From an uncultured Eubacteriales bacterium (GTDB lineage Bacteria > Bacillota > Clostridia > Oscillospirales > Acutalibacteraceae), in assembly GCA_934541115.1 (NCBI GenBank), contig CAKTDF010000032.1, positions 1 through 19,989 of the forward strand: a stretch of DNA of 19,989 nucleotides. The letters are read 5' to 3'. The number at the start of each line of letters is the position of its first letter. Position 1 is the stretch's first letter. Position numbers and translations under genes: made by a program. Shown one piece after another: positions 1 to 8,061 of this stretch. Below the pieces are notes generated by a model. It ran no database searches, had not been told where the DNA came from, and saw only the letters and a program-made list of their open reading frames with translations.

Positions 1-549
1 GCAATGAACTTAGGTCACAGTGCACTGGCAAACTGGGGAATAAGCTTTCTTGACGGTTTTTCCGGCACGAAGATTCTTGATTGCGGCTGCGGCGGCGGAG
101 CAAACATAAAAAAGCTTTTGAAAAAATATCCCAAAGCAAAGGTTGACGGAGTGGATCACTCGGTGATCAGCGTCAGAAAAGCACTTCTGCACAATCTTGA
201 TGACGTTATGGGCGGACGCTGCGAAGGGTACAAAGCAAGCATTGACAGCCTGCCGCTTGAAGACAGCAGCTTTGATTTGGTTACCGCTTTTGAAACGGTG
301 TATTTTTGGCAGGATCTGCACAAAAGTTTTTGCGAGATCCACCGCGTGCTGAAAAGCGGCGGAACGTTTCTCATATGTAACGAATGCAACGGCGAAAACA
401 AAAAGGGCGACAAGTGGACCAAAATTATTGACGGGATGACAATATATAAGGATGTCGAACTGAAAACCGCTATTGAACATGCAGGCTTTTACGATATCTG
501 CATTCATAAAAATAAAAAGGGCTGGCTTTGTGTAACCGCACGGAAATGA
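1..549 (+). CDS. Class I SAM-dependent methyltransferase, 5'-truncated by window edge
   Basis: This protein probably transfers a methyl group from S-adenosylmethionine to a small molecule; the substrate is unknown. Counting from the Met at base 4, the glycine-rich SAM loop DCGCGGG lies at residues 26-32. An acidic residue in GVDHS follows near residue 50, then SLPLEDSSFDLVTAFE and the post-motif RVLKSGG, the order expected of the Methyltransf_11/25 fold. The frame is open at bases 1-3 (GCA) and no ribosome site can be seen. Relatives as I remember them carry about 20 extra residues before the NLGHSALANWG stretch, so the true start probably lies upstream and Met 4 is likely internal. It is the first visible gene of a six-gene plus-strand operon, with a 45-base gap to the next start. 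The family call is secure; the exact role is not. Confidence 0.88.
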   Translation, partial: AMNLGHSALANWGISFLDGFSGTKILDCGCGGGANIKKLLKKYPKAKVDGVDHSVISVRKALLHNLDDVMGGRCEGYKASIDSLPLEDSSFDLVTAFETVYFWQDLHKSFCEIHRVLKSGGTFLICNECNGENKKGDKWTKIIDGMTIYKDVELKTAIEHAGFYDICIHKNKKGWLCVTARK

Positions 550-580
550 GGTTACGGCAGCCTGCGAATGCTCACTTTCA

Positions 581-597
581 AAGGAGAAACAAAATTG
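581..597 (+). promoter_or_regulatory. Ribosome binding site that decides a TTG start
   Basis: AAGGAG at 581-586 sits 8 bases before an in-frame TTG at 595-597. The in-frame ATG at 568 has no Shine-Dalgarno sequence in front of it and would place the AAGGAG inside the coding region. The TTG is therefore the better start. Confidence 0.75.
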
Positions 598-1296
598 AAA
601 GACGGCGAACTCAAGTTTGACCGCACCTGCCATGTGTTGTATTCAAAGAAATGCAAAAAACAGATTCAAAGCAAAATAGCCTTGCATTATGCGCCCGAGG
701 AGCGCGAAAAAATCTGGGAAAAGGTTCAGCTGCTTTATTCCGATTTTCTTTCGGATTGGCGCACAGATCTCGGCGGAAAAAAGAATTTTCACAATGGAAA
801 GGGCGGAAATTACGACTGCGTTGCGCTCATGGCGTACTATTCGGTCTGCAAAGACAAAACAAGCCTTGAGGAAATTGAGGAGATGGAGGGTAACCTGGTT
901 TTGCCGGCTTTCAGAAAAATGAAATTTGTTGACTGCAACAAACCGTTTTTCAAAAAGCTCATGTATCGCGCTTTTCTGAACGCAAAAAAGCAGTGTGACA
1001 AATGGGGCGATTTCAAAATGAATGTTGCTCCGTTTGAAAAGGATAAACCGATCTATTATGAATTTATCGAATGTCCGACAGCGGAGTTTGCAAAAAAGCA
1101 CGGCTTGCTTGAAGTTATGCCGGCACTTTGCAACCCGGATTTTGAGGCAATGGAGCTGATTCATGCCAGGCTGGTGCGCAAAACTACCTGCTCAAACGGC
1201 TGCAAATGTGATTATACTATCTGCGCGGATAAAGACGAATACCTCAAGGAGCACCCCGAGTACCGCGACGAAGAGGGCTACAGGAGGAATAAGTAA
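595..1296 (+). CDS. L-2-amino-thiazoline-4-carboxylic acid (ATC) hydrolase family protein, copy 1
   Basis: The protein is 233 residues from the TTG start. I recognise the ATC hydrolase family (Pfam ATC_hydrolase). Its namesake opens the thiazoline ring of 2-amino-thiazoline-4-carboxylate on the way to cysteine in pseudomonads, but most clostridial members have no proven substrate. The family signature is in the C-terminal half: ECPTAEFAKKHG with Cys160, MPALCNPDF with Cys179, and a cysteine cluster TCSNGCKC with Cys199, Cys203 and Cys205. There is no signal peptide or membrane segment, so it should be cytosolic. It sits 1 base before the next gene, inside an operon with two methyltransferases, an alpha/beta hydrolase and a diverged paralogue of itself (3509-4141). 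Family membership is clear; a real ATC-hydrolysing role in an anaerobe is only a guess. Confidence 0.8.
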   Translation: MKDGELKFDRTCHVLYSKKCKKQIQSKIALHYAPEEREKIWEKVQLLYSDFLSDWRTDLGGKKNFHNGKGGNYDCVALMAYYSVCKDKTSLEEIEEMEGNLVLPAFRKMKFVDCNKPFFKKLMYRAFLNAKKQCDKWGDFKMNVAPFEKDKPIYYEFIECPTAEFAKKHGLLEVMPALCNPDFEAMELIHARLVRKTTCSNGCKCDYTICADKDEYLKEHPEYRDEEGYRRNK

Positions 1297-1297
1297 A

Positions 1298-1789
1298 ATG
1301 ATTTTTAAATTAATTATTGAAGGACTGCTCCTTGGCGCATTGCTTGTTCTTGTTTGTGCAATCGGAATACGCAACGGCGCAATCGGAATGGTTCACCTAT
1401 ACAGCAGCGAGGTTCAGAACCGCTGCGTTGAGCTCGGACTCACAACGCACGAGAAAATCAAGAGGAACGCTATTGTGTTCAAGCTCTGCTGCATTCCCGG
1501 CTACATAGCTTATGTGCTTGTCTGTGTTTATGCAGTGAACGGTGCACGCGGTTTTTTGAACGCGTTTTTGCAGCTGCTTTGTATCCTCTCTGTTATGAAT
1601 TTGATTGACCGCTTTTTGGTCGATGATTTTTGGGTCGGACACACAAAAGCGTGGGTCATTCCCGGAACCGAGGACCTGAGACCGTACATCGGTCGCCGTG
1701 ACAAGGTTATAAAATGGCTTTTCGGAACTGTCGGAATGGCAGTGATCTCTGCCGCGCTTTCGGGTATTATGATGAATTTTGTTCGGTAG
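1298..1789 (+). CDS. Conserved four-helix membrane protein of unknown function
   Basis: The protein is 163 residues. AGGAGG at 1282-1287, inside the end of the preceding gene, places the start at ATG 1298; an in-frame open stretch reaching back to 1163 overlaps that gene and is ignored. Four hydrophobic segments are visible at about residues 3-25, 58-80, 84-104 and 141-161. A conserved-looking soluble loop lies between the third and fourth, containing DDFWVGHTKAW and PGTEDLRPYI. Its Trp, His and acidic residues could form a ligand or active site facing one side of the membrane. I have the impression of similar proteins in other Clostridia but know no function. One base separates it from the upstream gene and 14 from the downstream one, so co-transcription is very likely. 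Confidence 0.8.
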   Translation: MIFKLIIEGLLLGALLVLVCAIGIRNGAIGMVHLYSSEVQNRCVELGLTTHEKIKRNAIVFKLCCIPGYIAYVLVCVYAVNGARGFLNAFLQLLCILSVMNLIDRFLVDDFWVGHTKAWVIPGTEDLRPYIGRRDKVIKWLFGTVGMAVISAALSGIMMNFVR

Positions 1790-1803
1790 GAAGTGAAAAG
1801 AAA

Positions 1804-2589
1804 ATGCTGTTTGAAACTTTTGGAGACAAAACAAAACCTGCTGTGCTGTTTTTCCATGCCATGGGTGTGACGGGTGCAAGCAGTGAGCCGGTTGCGCGTT
1901 TTTTGAGTGACAGATACTTTTGCATTCTGCCGACATCCACCGTCTATTGTTACGGTCAAAAATATAAAGGTAAATCGGATGAGATAGGTCAGATCGAGCG
2001 CTTTTTGAAAAAGCAGGGGATAACAAGGCTTGCGCTGGTGGTTGCCTCTTCGCTCGGTGCCGACCTTGCGGTCAGCTTTTTGTCGCAGACAAAAATTTCG
2101 GTTGAGCATGCCTTTTTTGACGGAGGTCAGTTTGCTCAAATCGGAAAGGCAACGCGCCGGGTAATGACTCCATTCCTTTATCTTGCAATTAAGAGCCTTT
2201 GGTGGTCAAAGGGAAAAACTCTCGGAAAAATCATGTGGTGCGACAATGAAAGTATCAAACCTTATTTTGTTGCGGCAGGAAAAGAACTGACATATTCCAA
2301 TCTGCGCCGACAGCTTTCAGACAGCATGGAGGATAAGCCTTTTCCGCCGCTTAGAGAGAATTTTCAAAAAAATATATTCTTTGAATTCGGCAGTGCCGAG
2401 GATCATTTCAAATATCGTGACGCTGTAAAAAAGGCATATCCTTTCGGCAATTTTCCGATATTTGAAAAGTATAACCATATGCAGTATCAGATAGAGGATC
2501 CGCAGGGCTTTGCGATGATGCTTTGTTCGGTTATAGAGCAGAATAAGCTGCCCGAACTGCCGTTTTTAAAAGGAGGAACAGTTTCATGA
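1804..2589 (+). CDS. Alpha/beta hydrolase
   Basis: The protein is 261 residues with the start at ATG 1804, preceded by a modest AGGAAG-like site overlapping the end of the upstream gene. The fold is shown by the early strand VLFFHAMG (oxyanion region), the nucleophile elbow VVASSLGAD with Ser83, and a late histidine, His225 in NHMQYQ, which fits a catalytic triad. The acid is probably in GSAEDH near residue 200. The elbow is A-S-S-L-G rather than the strict G-x-S-x-G. There is no signal peptide, so it should act in the cytosol, probably on an ester, thioester or lactone. Its TGA overlaps the start of the following methyltransferase gene (ATGA, 2586-2589), suggesting translational coupling. 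The substrate cannot be read from the sequence. Confidence 0.85.
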   Translation: MLFETFGDKTKPAVLFFHAMGVTGASSEPVARFLSDRYFCILPTSTVYCYGQKYKGKSDEIGQIERFLKKQGITRLALVVASSLGADLAVSFLSQTKISVEHAFFDGGQFAQIGKATRRVMTPFLYLAIKSLWWSKGKTLGKIMWCDNESIKPYFVAAGKELTYSNLRRQLSDSMEDKPFPPLRENFQKNIFFEFGSAEDHFKYRDAVKKAYPFGNFPIFEKYNHMQYQIEDPQGFAMMLCSVIEQNKLPELPFLKGGTVS

Positions 2590-3422
2590 AATATCATATT
2601 GAAAAAAACACCGTTCAGGAGACGCTCATCATTCCGCTGTACGGGCGGAAAATGTGCACAGAGCTTTATCCAAATCTTTATCGCGATGAAACAGCCGTCA
2701 AGCTTTTTGACGACCTTGACTATGATTTTTCTTCTCTTGAAAAGAAAGCAAAGAGTTTAATGCAGCGTTTTGGTTTTCTTGAGGCTGCAATGAGACAGAA
2801 CGATCTTGCATGGGAAGTGCGCGATTATCTGAAAGCCAATCCGAACGCTGCGGTTGTGAATCTCGGCTGCGGACTTGACAGTACGGGAAGAAGATGCGAC
2901 AACGGCAGATGCAAAATATATAACCTTGATTTTCCCGAAGTAATAGCGGTTCGTAACGAGCTGCTGCCTGCGGGTGAACGCGAGGAAAATATCGGCTGCG
3001 ATCTGAACGATATCGGTTGGTTCTCAAAAATCGACGCTTCCGGCGGAGCGGTATTTTTTGCTGCAGGTGTTTTCTATTATTTTCTCACAGATCAGGTCAG
3101 AGCTCTCGCTCAGTCAATGTCAAAGGCTTTTCCCGGAGGAAAGCTCGTTTTTGACGCAGCGGGAAAGTCTGCCGTAAAGCTGATGCTCAAAACGTGGATA
3201 AAAGACGCAAAAATCAAAGATGTAGGCGCATACTTTTCGGTTGAAGACATATCCGGGCTTGCCTCGTGGGGCGAAAACATAAAAGCCTCCGGACGGGGAT
3301 ACATGCTCGGCTACAATGATTTAAAAGATCCGTCAGTCAGCTCGTTCTTCCGGCTGCTTGCAAAAATCGGAGACGAAAAAATGAAAATGCAGATCATACG
3401 CCTTGATTTTGAGAGAAAGTGA
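2586..3422 (+). CDS. SAM-dependent methyltransferase, LCM/PPM1-like family
   Basis: The protein is 278 residues, starting at ATG 2586 with AGGAGG about 10 bases upstream and a 4-base overlap with the previous gene. The SAM loop VVNLGCGLDS at residues 90-99 followed by an Arg-rich turn, and the next acidic strand IYNLDFPEV, are typical of the leucine carboxyl methyltransferase (PPM1/Tcmp) group. In bacteria this group contains O-methyltransferases acting on small molecules or carboxyl groups. Further family-like features are ENIGCDLNDIGW and FFAAGVFYYF. It differs clearly from the first methyltransferase in the operon, so the cluster encodes two unrelated methyl-transfer steps. An 86-base gap follows before the last gene of the operon. 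The family call is fairly secure; the substrate is unknown. Confidence 0.83.
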   Translation: MKYHIEKNTVQETLIIPLYGRKMCTELYPNLYRDETAVKLFDDLDYDFSSLEKKAKSLMQRFGFLEAAMRQNDLAWEVRDYLKANPNAAVVNLGCGLDSTGRRCDNGRCKIYNLDFPEVIAVRNELLPAGEREENIGCDLNDIGWFSKIDASGGAVFFAAGVFYYFLTDQVRALAQSMSKAFPGGKLVFDAAGKSAVKLMLKTWIKDAKIKDVGAYFSVEDISGLASWGENIKASGRGYMLGYNDLKDPSVSSFFRLLAKIGDEKMKMQIIRLDFERK

Positions 3423-3508
3423 CGCGTGTGAGGCTGAAAAGCGTTTTTGAACAAGGTTTGACATTGATTGCAAAGTGAAAAAGGCATTTTGAAACGGAGG
3501 AATAAAAA

Positions 3509-4141
3509 GTGAAGTATGCAGGTATGCCGTTTGGAATGTGGCAGGTTTTTGCCTGCTCGTTTAAAAAGCAGTTGGGCAATGTGTTTGGCTATGACGCGGC
3601 ACAAGCCAAAACAATTACAAATAAAGCTAAGATAAAGTACCGCGAGATCATATCCGACTTGCCCGAGTTTGAAAAAGAGGATAGATTCAAGATGAATCTG
3701 GTCAATTGCGCCATGGTTGCGGCATTCATTCTTTCAATGCCCGAGCGCCCGGAGGTTGAAAAACTCACTCGGTATTATGCAGACTCTATGATGACAAAAC
3801 CGATGAAATGGTTCTGCCGTCTCAGCGGAAAAAGCAAGTTCACCAAAAAAGATATAGAGGGCATGAAGGCTACCGAAAAACTGAGGGCTGCCGACCGCAA
3901 TCCGTATTCATGGAATATGAATTATTATGAGTATCCGGACGGCAGCGGCTATGAGGCAAGGTTCACAAAGTGCGGAATCTGTGTGCTGATGAAAAAACTC
4001 GGTCTTTATGACCTTACGCCGGCGCTGTGCCATCTTGATTACACAATGAGCGAAGCCGGCGGAGCAAGCCGCTTTGTTCGCGAGTGTACACTTGCCTCCG
4101 GCGGTCCGTACTGCGACTGCGGATATAAAAAGAAAAACTGA
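3509..4141 (+). CDS. ATC hydrolase family protein, copy 2 (GTG start)
   Basis: The protein is 210 residues. The start is GTG 3509 with GGAGG at 3496-3500, 8 bases upstream. It belongs to the same family as the product of 595-1296 but is strongly diverged. The shared elements are a helical N-terminal half, then FTKCGICVLMKKLGL, LTPALCHLDY, and a terminal cysteine-rich ECTLASGG..CDC. These line up with ECPTAEFAKKHGL, VMPALCNPDF and TCSNGCKC of copy 1. Having two such paralogues in one operon suggests two related ring-opening or hydrolytic steps, or a heteromeric enzyme; both ideas are inference. It is the last gene of the operon: a perfect terminator stem begins 43 bases after the stop. Confidence 0.76.
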   Translation: MKYAGMPFGMWQVFACSFKKQLGNVFGYDAAQAKTITNKAKIKYREIISDLPEFEKEDRFKMNLVNCAMVAAFILSMPERPEVEKLTRYYADSMMTKPMKWFCRLSGKSKFTKKDIEGMKATEKLRAADRNPYSWNMNYYEYPDGSGYEARFTKCGICVLMKKLGLYDLTPALCHLDYTMSEAGGASRFVRECTLASGGPYCDCGYKKKN

Positions 4142-4184
4142 ACACGGTACCCGGCAGCGGCTCGTTGCGATGTATGAGCGTAAG

Positions 4185-4227
4185 AACTCCCCCTATAAAA
4201 CGCGAAAAGCGTTTTATAGGGGGAGTT
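4185..4227. terminator. Bidirectional rho-independent terminator, perfect 19-bp stem
   Basis: Arms 4185-4203 and 4209-4227 are exact reverse complements (starting AACTCCCCC), with a 5-base GAAAA loop. On the plus strand the stem is followed by TTTAATTTT. It lies between two convergent operons, 43 bases after the plus-strand stop and 5 bases from the minus-strand stop, so it probably ends both transcripts. Confidence 0.9.
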
Positions 4228-4232
4228 TAATT

Positions 4233-6581
4233 TTAAGAGTGATGGATGTTATTGCAATAGTTTTCAACTATTTCTTTTGCGTCAGCTTTTCGGTCGGATG
4301 AGGAACTGCTTGCCTCGAAGTACAAAGAATCGAAAAAGACAAACGTATAATCGTTAATCGGCGTGTATTTTTTGTAAAAGTCATCTTTTTCTTCCATAAG
4401 TTTTTGAAAAGCTGCCTCTTCTTCTTCGGATGTTCCGCCACCTCCGCTCAGAACGTCGGTATATTGTGTCCTGTCCAAGGTTTCCGAGTAACTTAGAGCT
4501 CCGTTTTCAAGGCTGATTCTGTTGCAAATACCATACCTATATATATAAAAATCCATACTTCTTGAAAGCTCAGTCGGCAAAGCTTGAGTCCAAAATTCTG
4601 TTTCGGACGTTTCATTGTTTATATATGGATATGGTATATATATACAATTATCGACGTTACTCATATCTCCGGGAACATATCTGCTTCCGTTCCAATACAA
4701 AAAAACGTTAGAAGATGCTGCGTGGTCCGTTCCAATGCCCTGAAAAATTTCCGGAATATCGTCATTGTCAATATCGATCAGGTAAGTGTTGTATATTTCA
4801 TTCACGTATGTATCGGGGTTGATGTCAATGTAGTTGTAGATTGCGTCTGCTGCGGCGGCTTTCCATGCCTCGGTTTGAGAGCCGCTGATATATTTGTGGT
4901 TCAATGCGTCATCCTGTGAGATTTCATCCCCACAGATTTTTTCTGAATTTTTGGTTACGCTGCTGTTTTTATCAATGATATTATTAACCGCTGCAAAGCT
5001 GTCAAACGCTGTGCCCTGTGCGGCAAGGTAGTATAAACCGAGGACGTATGAAACGGTTTCAATTCTGTCATTGTAGTAGCTGCTGCTCATGCCATACTTT
5101 TTGCAGAGCTTGTTTGCTTCGGCGAACGTATGCTTTGAGGAAAGGAGCCAAAAAATCACTGCCAGGCGATATTTTTCGGCTTGGTTTTTATTGCGGTGGT
5201 GATTGTCACCGAACGAATCGACATATTTACCCAACGAAGATTTTACTTCAAAATCTTTCATAATGGAGTAGTTAGTGTTATCTTTAAGGTCTATTCCTGC
5301 ATATTTGCAGGTGGCATTGATTACGTCAATAGCTATTGAAACCAATGCAACGTTCCCGCCGAGAGCCTTTGAGGCTTGCGCTCCTATTGCTTTTCCGGCG
5401 GCTTTTATCGTTGAATTGTTTTTCAAATAGGTTTCGGCAACTTTTTCAACAATGCTTTTTACAACGCTCGTTACAAAGTCGTCTCCGTATTTTTCACGAA
5501 TTGTCTTGACTGCGGAATAGAGCGGGTCATAATCCTTTGTGCTGCTGTCCATATATTTGGCGTAGTTGTTGAGCATATCCTTGTTATCCTGGGTCATCGA
5601 GGCGAACTTCAAAACGTAGTCCATAGCTTCTGTGACATCGGCAATTGCCGAGAACATAGCAGCATGATCTCGCGATAAGAAATAAACTTCGGCCGCGTCC
5701 GGTGAATACATGGCGCCGGTGTCGGTCATTTTTTCTACGTACGAGAAGACTTTTCCAAACGAAGACGCTCCCGTGTTGGCAGCCGAATTCAAATTCATTG
5801 CTAAATTGAGCCGGTACAGCAGCGGTTCGGATGTTGCCATTTTATCATAGAAATCATCATTATCCGTTACACACTTTGTAAGGAGACTTTTGTAATATTG
5901 GTAATCACCGCTGTGAAAAGCAACGTCAAGGTTAGTGAGTCGTTTGCCGAAGATAGTGGACGAAAAGTAGCCGAGAACAGAGGATGCGTAGAATGATACC
6001 TGGTCGCCGCTGAAGATGTCATCTACCATTTCAGAATATCCGTAGTAAACATACTTCATCTTCATGATTTTTGAAAGCGCATACTCTGCATCACAAAGGC
6101 TGTTAAGGCAGCAGGCAATTGAAATTGCGCCGTTTCCGTCGTCATCTGTTTCTTCAAACACTTCTGCTTTAAGTAATGCAGCTAACTGATCAAGCGGCAA
6201 AAACAACTGACCGCCAAACTCATATACATCACGAAGCGCGTATTCCTTGTGTGAAAACGGGTTCATATAAAGCGTTGCCGCTTTCTTTTCAACGTCAATC
6301 ACAACGGTTCCGTATTTGCTGTTCGGTTCATGATTCAGTCTGTAAAACGAGGATGTTTCATTGTCAAATACATACGGTGTATATGCAGTCAGAAAATTTG
6401 TGCTGACATAAAGCGAGTCTCCGTTTTTATATGCAGCATCATCAACCGCTTTTTTCTCCCCGTTACTGCTTTGAATGACCCTCAGAGTAACAAATTTGCC
6501 GCTTTCGGCATATACGGGAATTGTGCCGAAAACGATTGAAAGGCAAAGTACAAGAGAAATTATGCTGAAAAATTTTTTCAT
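4233..6581 (-). CDS. Large secreted protein with copper-amine-oxidase-N-like stalk domain, function unknown
   Basis: The protein is 782 residues. AGGAGG at 6591-6596 (minus strand) selects the Met of MKKFFSII rather than an in-frame Met 12 codons upstream. A signal peptide occupies residues 1-25, with cleavage expected after PVYA; no lipobox Cys is present. Residues about 30-150 resemble the copper-amine-oxidase N-terminal domain (a cell-surface stalk domain, not the catalytic part), including the typical LFLPLDQLAALLKAE. The long middle is helical and not recognised. Near residue 602 a DIDNDDIPEI segment looks like the Ca-binding loop seen in VCBS/FG-GAP-like and other clostridial secreted proteins. 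A low-complexity EEEE stretch and a SSSSS run lie near the C-terminus. Its start follows the stop of the membrane-anchored upstream gene by 1 base, so the pair is probably co-translated and may work together at the cell surface. Confidence 0.72.
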   Translation of the reverse strand: MKKFFSIISLVLCLSIVFGTIPVYAESGKFVTLRVIQSSNGEKKAVDDAAYKNGDSLYVSTNFLTAYTPYVFDNETSSFYRLNHEPNSKYGTVVIDVEKKAATLYMNPFSHKEYALRDVYEFGGQLFLPLDQLAALLKAEVFEETDDDGNGAISIACCLNSLCDAEYALSKIMKMKYVYYGYSEMVDDIFSGDQVSFYASSVLGYFSSTIFGKRLTNLDVAFHSGDYQYYKSLLTKCVTDNDDFYDKMATSEPLLYRLNLAMNLNSAANTGASSFGKVFSYVEKMTDTGAMYSPDAAEVYFLSRDHAAMFSAIADVTEAMDYVLKFASMTQDNKDMLNNYAKYMDSSTKDYDPLYSAVKTIREKYGDDFVTSVVKSIVEKVAETYLKNNSTIKAAGKAIGAQASKALGGNVALVSIAIDVINATCKYAGIDLKDNTNYSIMKDFEVKSSLGKYVDSFGDNHHRNKNQAEKYRLAVIFWLLSSKHTFAEANKLCKKYGMSSSYYNDRIETVSYVLGLYYLAAQGTAFDSFAAVNNIIDKNSSVTKNSEKICGDEISQDDALNHKYISGSQTEAWKAAAADAIYNYIDINPDTYVNEIYNTYLIDIDNDDIPEIFQGIGTDHAASSNVFLYWNGSRYVPGDMSNVDNCIYIPYPYINNETSETEFWTQALPTELSRSMDFYIYRYGICNRISLENGALSYSETLDRTQYTDVLSGGGGTSEEEEAAFQKLMEEKDDFYKKYTPINDYTFVFFDSLYFEASSSSSDRKADAKEIVENYCNNIHHS

Positions 6582-6582
6582 T

Positions 6583-7128
6583 TTAATTGTCCTCCTCTGC
6601 TGTAAGGGCGCTTTCACTGCTTATGGCATTCCTTGCGTTTGTGTACGCATACCCGGACATGGCGTCTATGAATTCCTCAGAAAATCTGACATAGTAGTTC
6701 TTGTTTTCGGCTTCAATCACATATATGGGCTGTTCGGTTGTTTTTGGCTGCGCCTTTTCAATAAGAGATGAAATAGAGGAGTTGATTTCGTCAGCCGACA
6801 GAGATTGCTCGGCTGCTTCCTCCTGGAGGTGAACCAGACTCTCGTTTATGTCGGGGGAGGTAACCGAAAGCGTAACGGTGTAAAAACCGCTGTCGCTTTC
6901 ATCAACACTCTTAACACTGAAAGAAGATGAGCTGTTCAGCTTTTTGAGAAAATCCGGAGCGTCTTTTGAAAGTGATTTTTCCCACTCGGTCTGTATAACC
7001 GATTGAAATTCTGAGTAATCTTTTTTTTGTCTTTTGGCGGATATAAGGAAGAATATACCCGCACACGCCGCTGCAATAAGCACAACATCAATAATTATCA
7101 TACCCGTTTTTTTCTTTTTCTTTTTCAT
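6583..7128 (-). CDS. Single-pass membrane protein of unknown function
   Basis: The protein is 181 residues, starting at ATG 7128 with GGAGG at 7136-7140, 7 bases upstream. A run of lysines (MKKKKKKTG) precedes one hydrophobic helix at about residues 9-31, predicting an N-in, C-out anchor without cleavage. The extracytoplasmic part (about 150 residues) begins with a charged helix EFQSVIQTEWEKSL, has a strand-rich middle (GFYTVTLSVTSPD) and ends with YVIEAENKNYYVRFSEEF. This could be an NTF2-like or DUF4878-like accessory fold, but I cannot assign a family. It is the first gene of a two-gene minus-strand operon; the stop of this gene and the start of the large secreted protein are 1 base apart. 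Confidence 0.72.
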   Translation of the reverse strand: MKKKKKKTGMIIIDVVLIAAACAGIFFLISAKRQKKDYSEFQSVIQTEWEKSLSKDAPDFLKKLNSSSSFSVKSVDESDSGFYTVTLSVTSPDINESLVHLQEEAAEQSLSADEINSSISSLIEKAQPKTTEQPIYVIEAENKNYYVRFSEEFIDAMSGYAYTNARNAISSESALTAEEDN

Positions 7129-7164
7129 TACCGGTCCTCCGTAAAATCAGTATATTGCTTATTA

Positions 7165-7193
7165 ACAATATCACATTCGCTGCAAAAAATCAA
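7165..7193 (-). promoter_or_regulatory. Candidate sigma-A promoter for the 7128-4233 operon
   Basis: On the minus strand TTGATT (7193-7188) and TATTGT (7170-7165) are separated by 17 bases. Each matches the consensus at 4 of 6 positions. The -10 lies 36 bases upstream of the start codon, leaving a short leader that contains the ribosome site. Confidence 0.5.
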
Positions 7194-7274
7194 TATGATA
7201 AATATAAAAATAAATACGCCCGTGCTATCCGAGGTTCATATTGTGTAACGCTGCAAATAAAGCGGTCGCATATA

Positions 7275-7323
7275 AAACTACAGAGCACACCGCTTCTTAT
7301 CGTTGCGGTATGCTCTGTGGTTT
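7275..7323 (-). terminator. Terminator at the 3' end of the liv operon
   Basis: Imperfect 19-bp inverted repeat with arms 7275-7293 and 7305-7323 (core ACAGAGCA) and an 11-base loop. Of the two non-Watson-Crick positions, one becomes a G-U pair in either strand. In the minus transcript the stem ends in a U-containing run (AGTTTTA). It begins 9 bases past the livF stop. Confidence 0.75.
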
Positions 7324-7332
7324 TATTTGTTT

Positions 7333-8061
7333 TTATTTTTCCTTTGCTTTTCCGAGATATGCTTCTTTAATTGTTTCGTCCTCAAGAAGCTCTGCTCCGG
7401 TGCCCTCCATCGTTATACGTCCGGTCTCCATGACGTATGCCTTGTCTGCAATTTTGAGCGCCATATTTGCATTCTGCTCAATGAGCAGAACCGTGATTCC
7501 CTCGCTGTTGATTTGGCGGATAATGGAGAATATATCCTGAACAACAAGGGGGGCAAGACCTAATGACGGCTCGTCCATCATGATGAGCTTAGGCGAGCTC
7601 ATCAATGCCCTGCCGACCGCAAGCATCTGCTGTTCGCCGCCGGAAAGCGTTCCGGCAAGCTGCCACGAGCGCTCTTTCAAGCGTGGAAACAGTTCATAGA
7701 CATGCTCGATGTCCTTTTGAATCTCTTTTTTATCCTTTCTGAGATAGGCGCCGATCTTTAAGTTTTCAAGAACGGTAAGGTTCGGGAAAACACGTCTTCC
7801 CTCGGGAACAAGGGTAACACCCTTTGAAACGATGAAATCCGGAGTTTTTCCGCTGATTTCGGTACCCTCAAAAACAATCGAGGCATTTTTCGGTTTTACT
7901 ATGCCGGCAACGGTTTTGAGAACTGTGCTTTTTCCGGCTCCGTTTGCGCCGATGAGGGTCACGATTTTTCCCTTAGGGACGTCAAAGGTGATTCCCTTGA
8001 CCGCTTCAATTCCGTTGTATGAAACAACAAGGTCTTTGATTTCAAGAATACTGTTACTCAT
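7333..8061 (-). CDS. livF: Branched-chain amino acid ABC transporter ATP-binding protein LivF
   Basis: This cytoplasmic ATPase is one half of the nucleotide-binding pair that powers HAAT-family amino acid uptake. It has 242 residues, the usual LivF length. In order it shows Walker A GANGAGKST, the Q-loop region with TLVPEGRRVFPNLTV (the PEGRR signature is typical of LivF), the ABC signature LSGGEQQ, Walker B LIMMDEP, and the switch histidine replaced by Gln in LLIEQNA, which is normal for LivF. It overlaps the livG end by 8 bases, with a weak GGGGGTG/GGAAG site inside livG. It is the last gene of the operon and is followed by a terminator. Confidence 0.95.
   Translation of the reverse strand: MSNSILEIKDLVVSYNGIEAVKGITFDVPKGKIVTLIGANGAGKSTVLKTVAGIVKPKNASIVFEGTEISGKTPDFIVSKGVTLVPEGRRVFPNLTVLENLKIGAYLRKDKKEIQKDIEHVYELFPRLKERSWQLAGTLSGGEQQMLAVGRALMSSPKLIMMDEPSLGLAPLVVQDIFSIIRQINSEGITVLLIEQNANMALKIADKAYVMETGRITMEGTGAELLEDETIKEAYLGKAKEK

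Noticed and set aside
10..633. Long minus-strand open frame opposite the first methyltransferase
   Set aside because: It is a shadow of the plus-strand coding frame, with no ribosome site and no domain-like sequence.
1397..2139. Two long minus-strand open frames opposite the membrane protein and hydrolase genes
   Set aside because: They overlap each other and two well-supported plus-strand genes, with no start signals.
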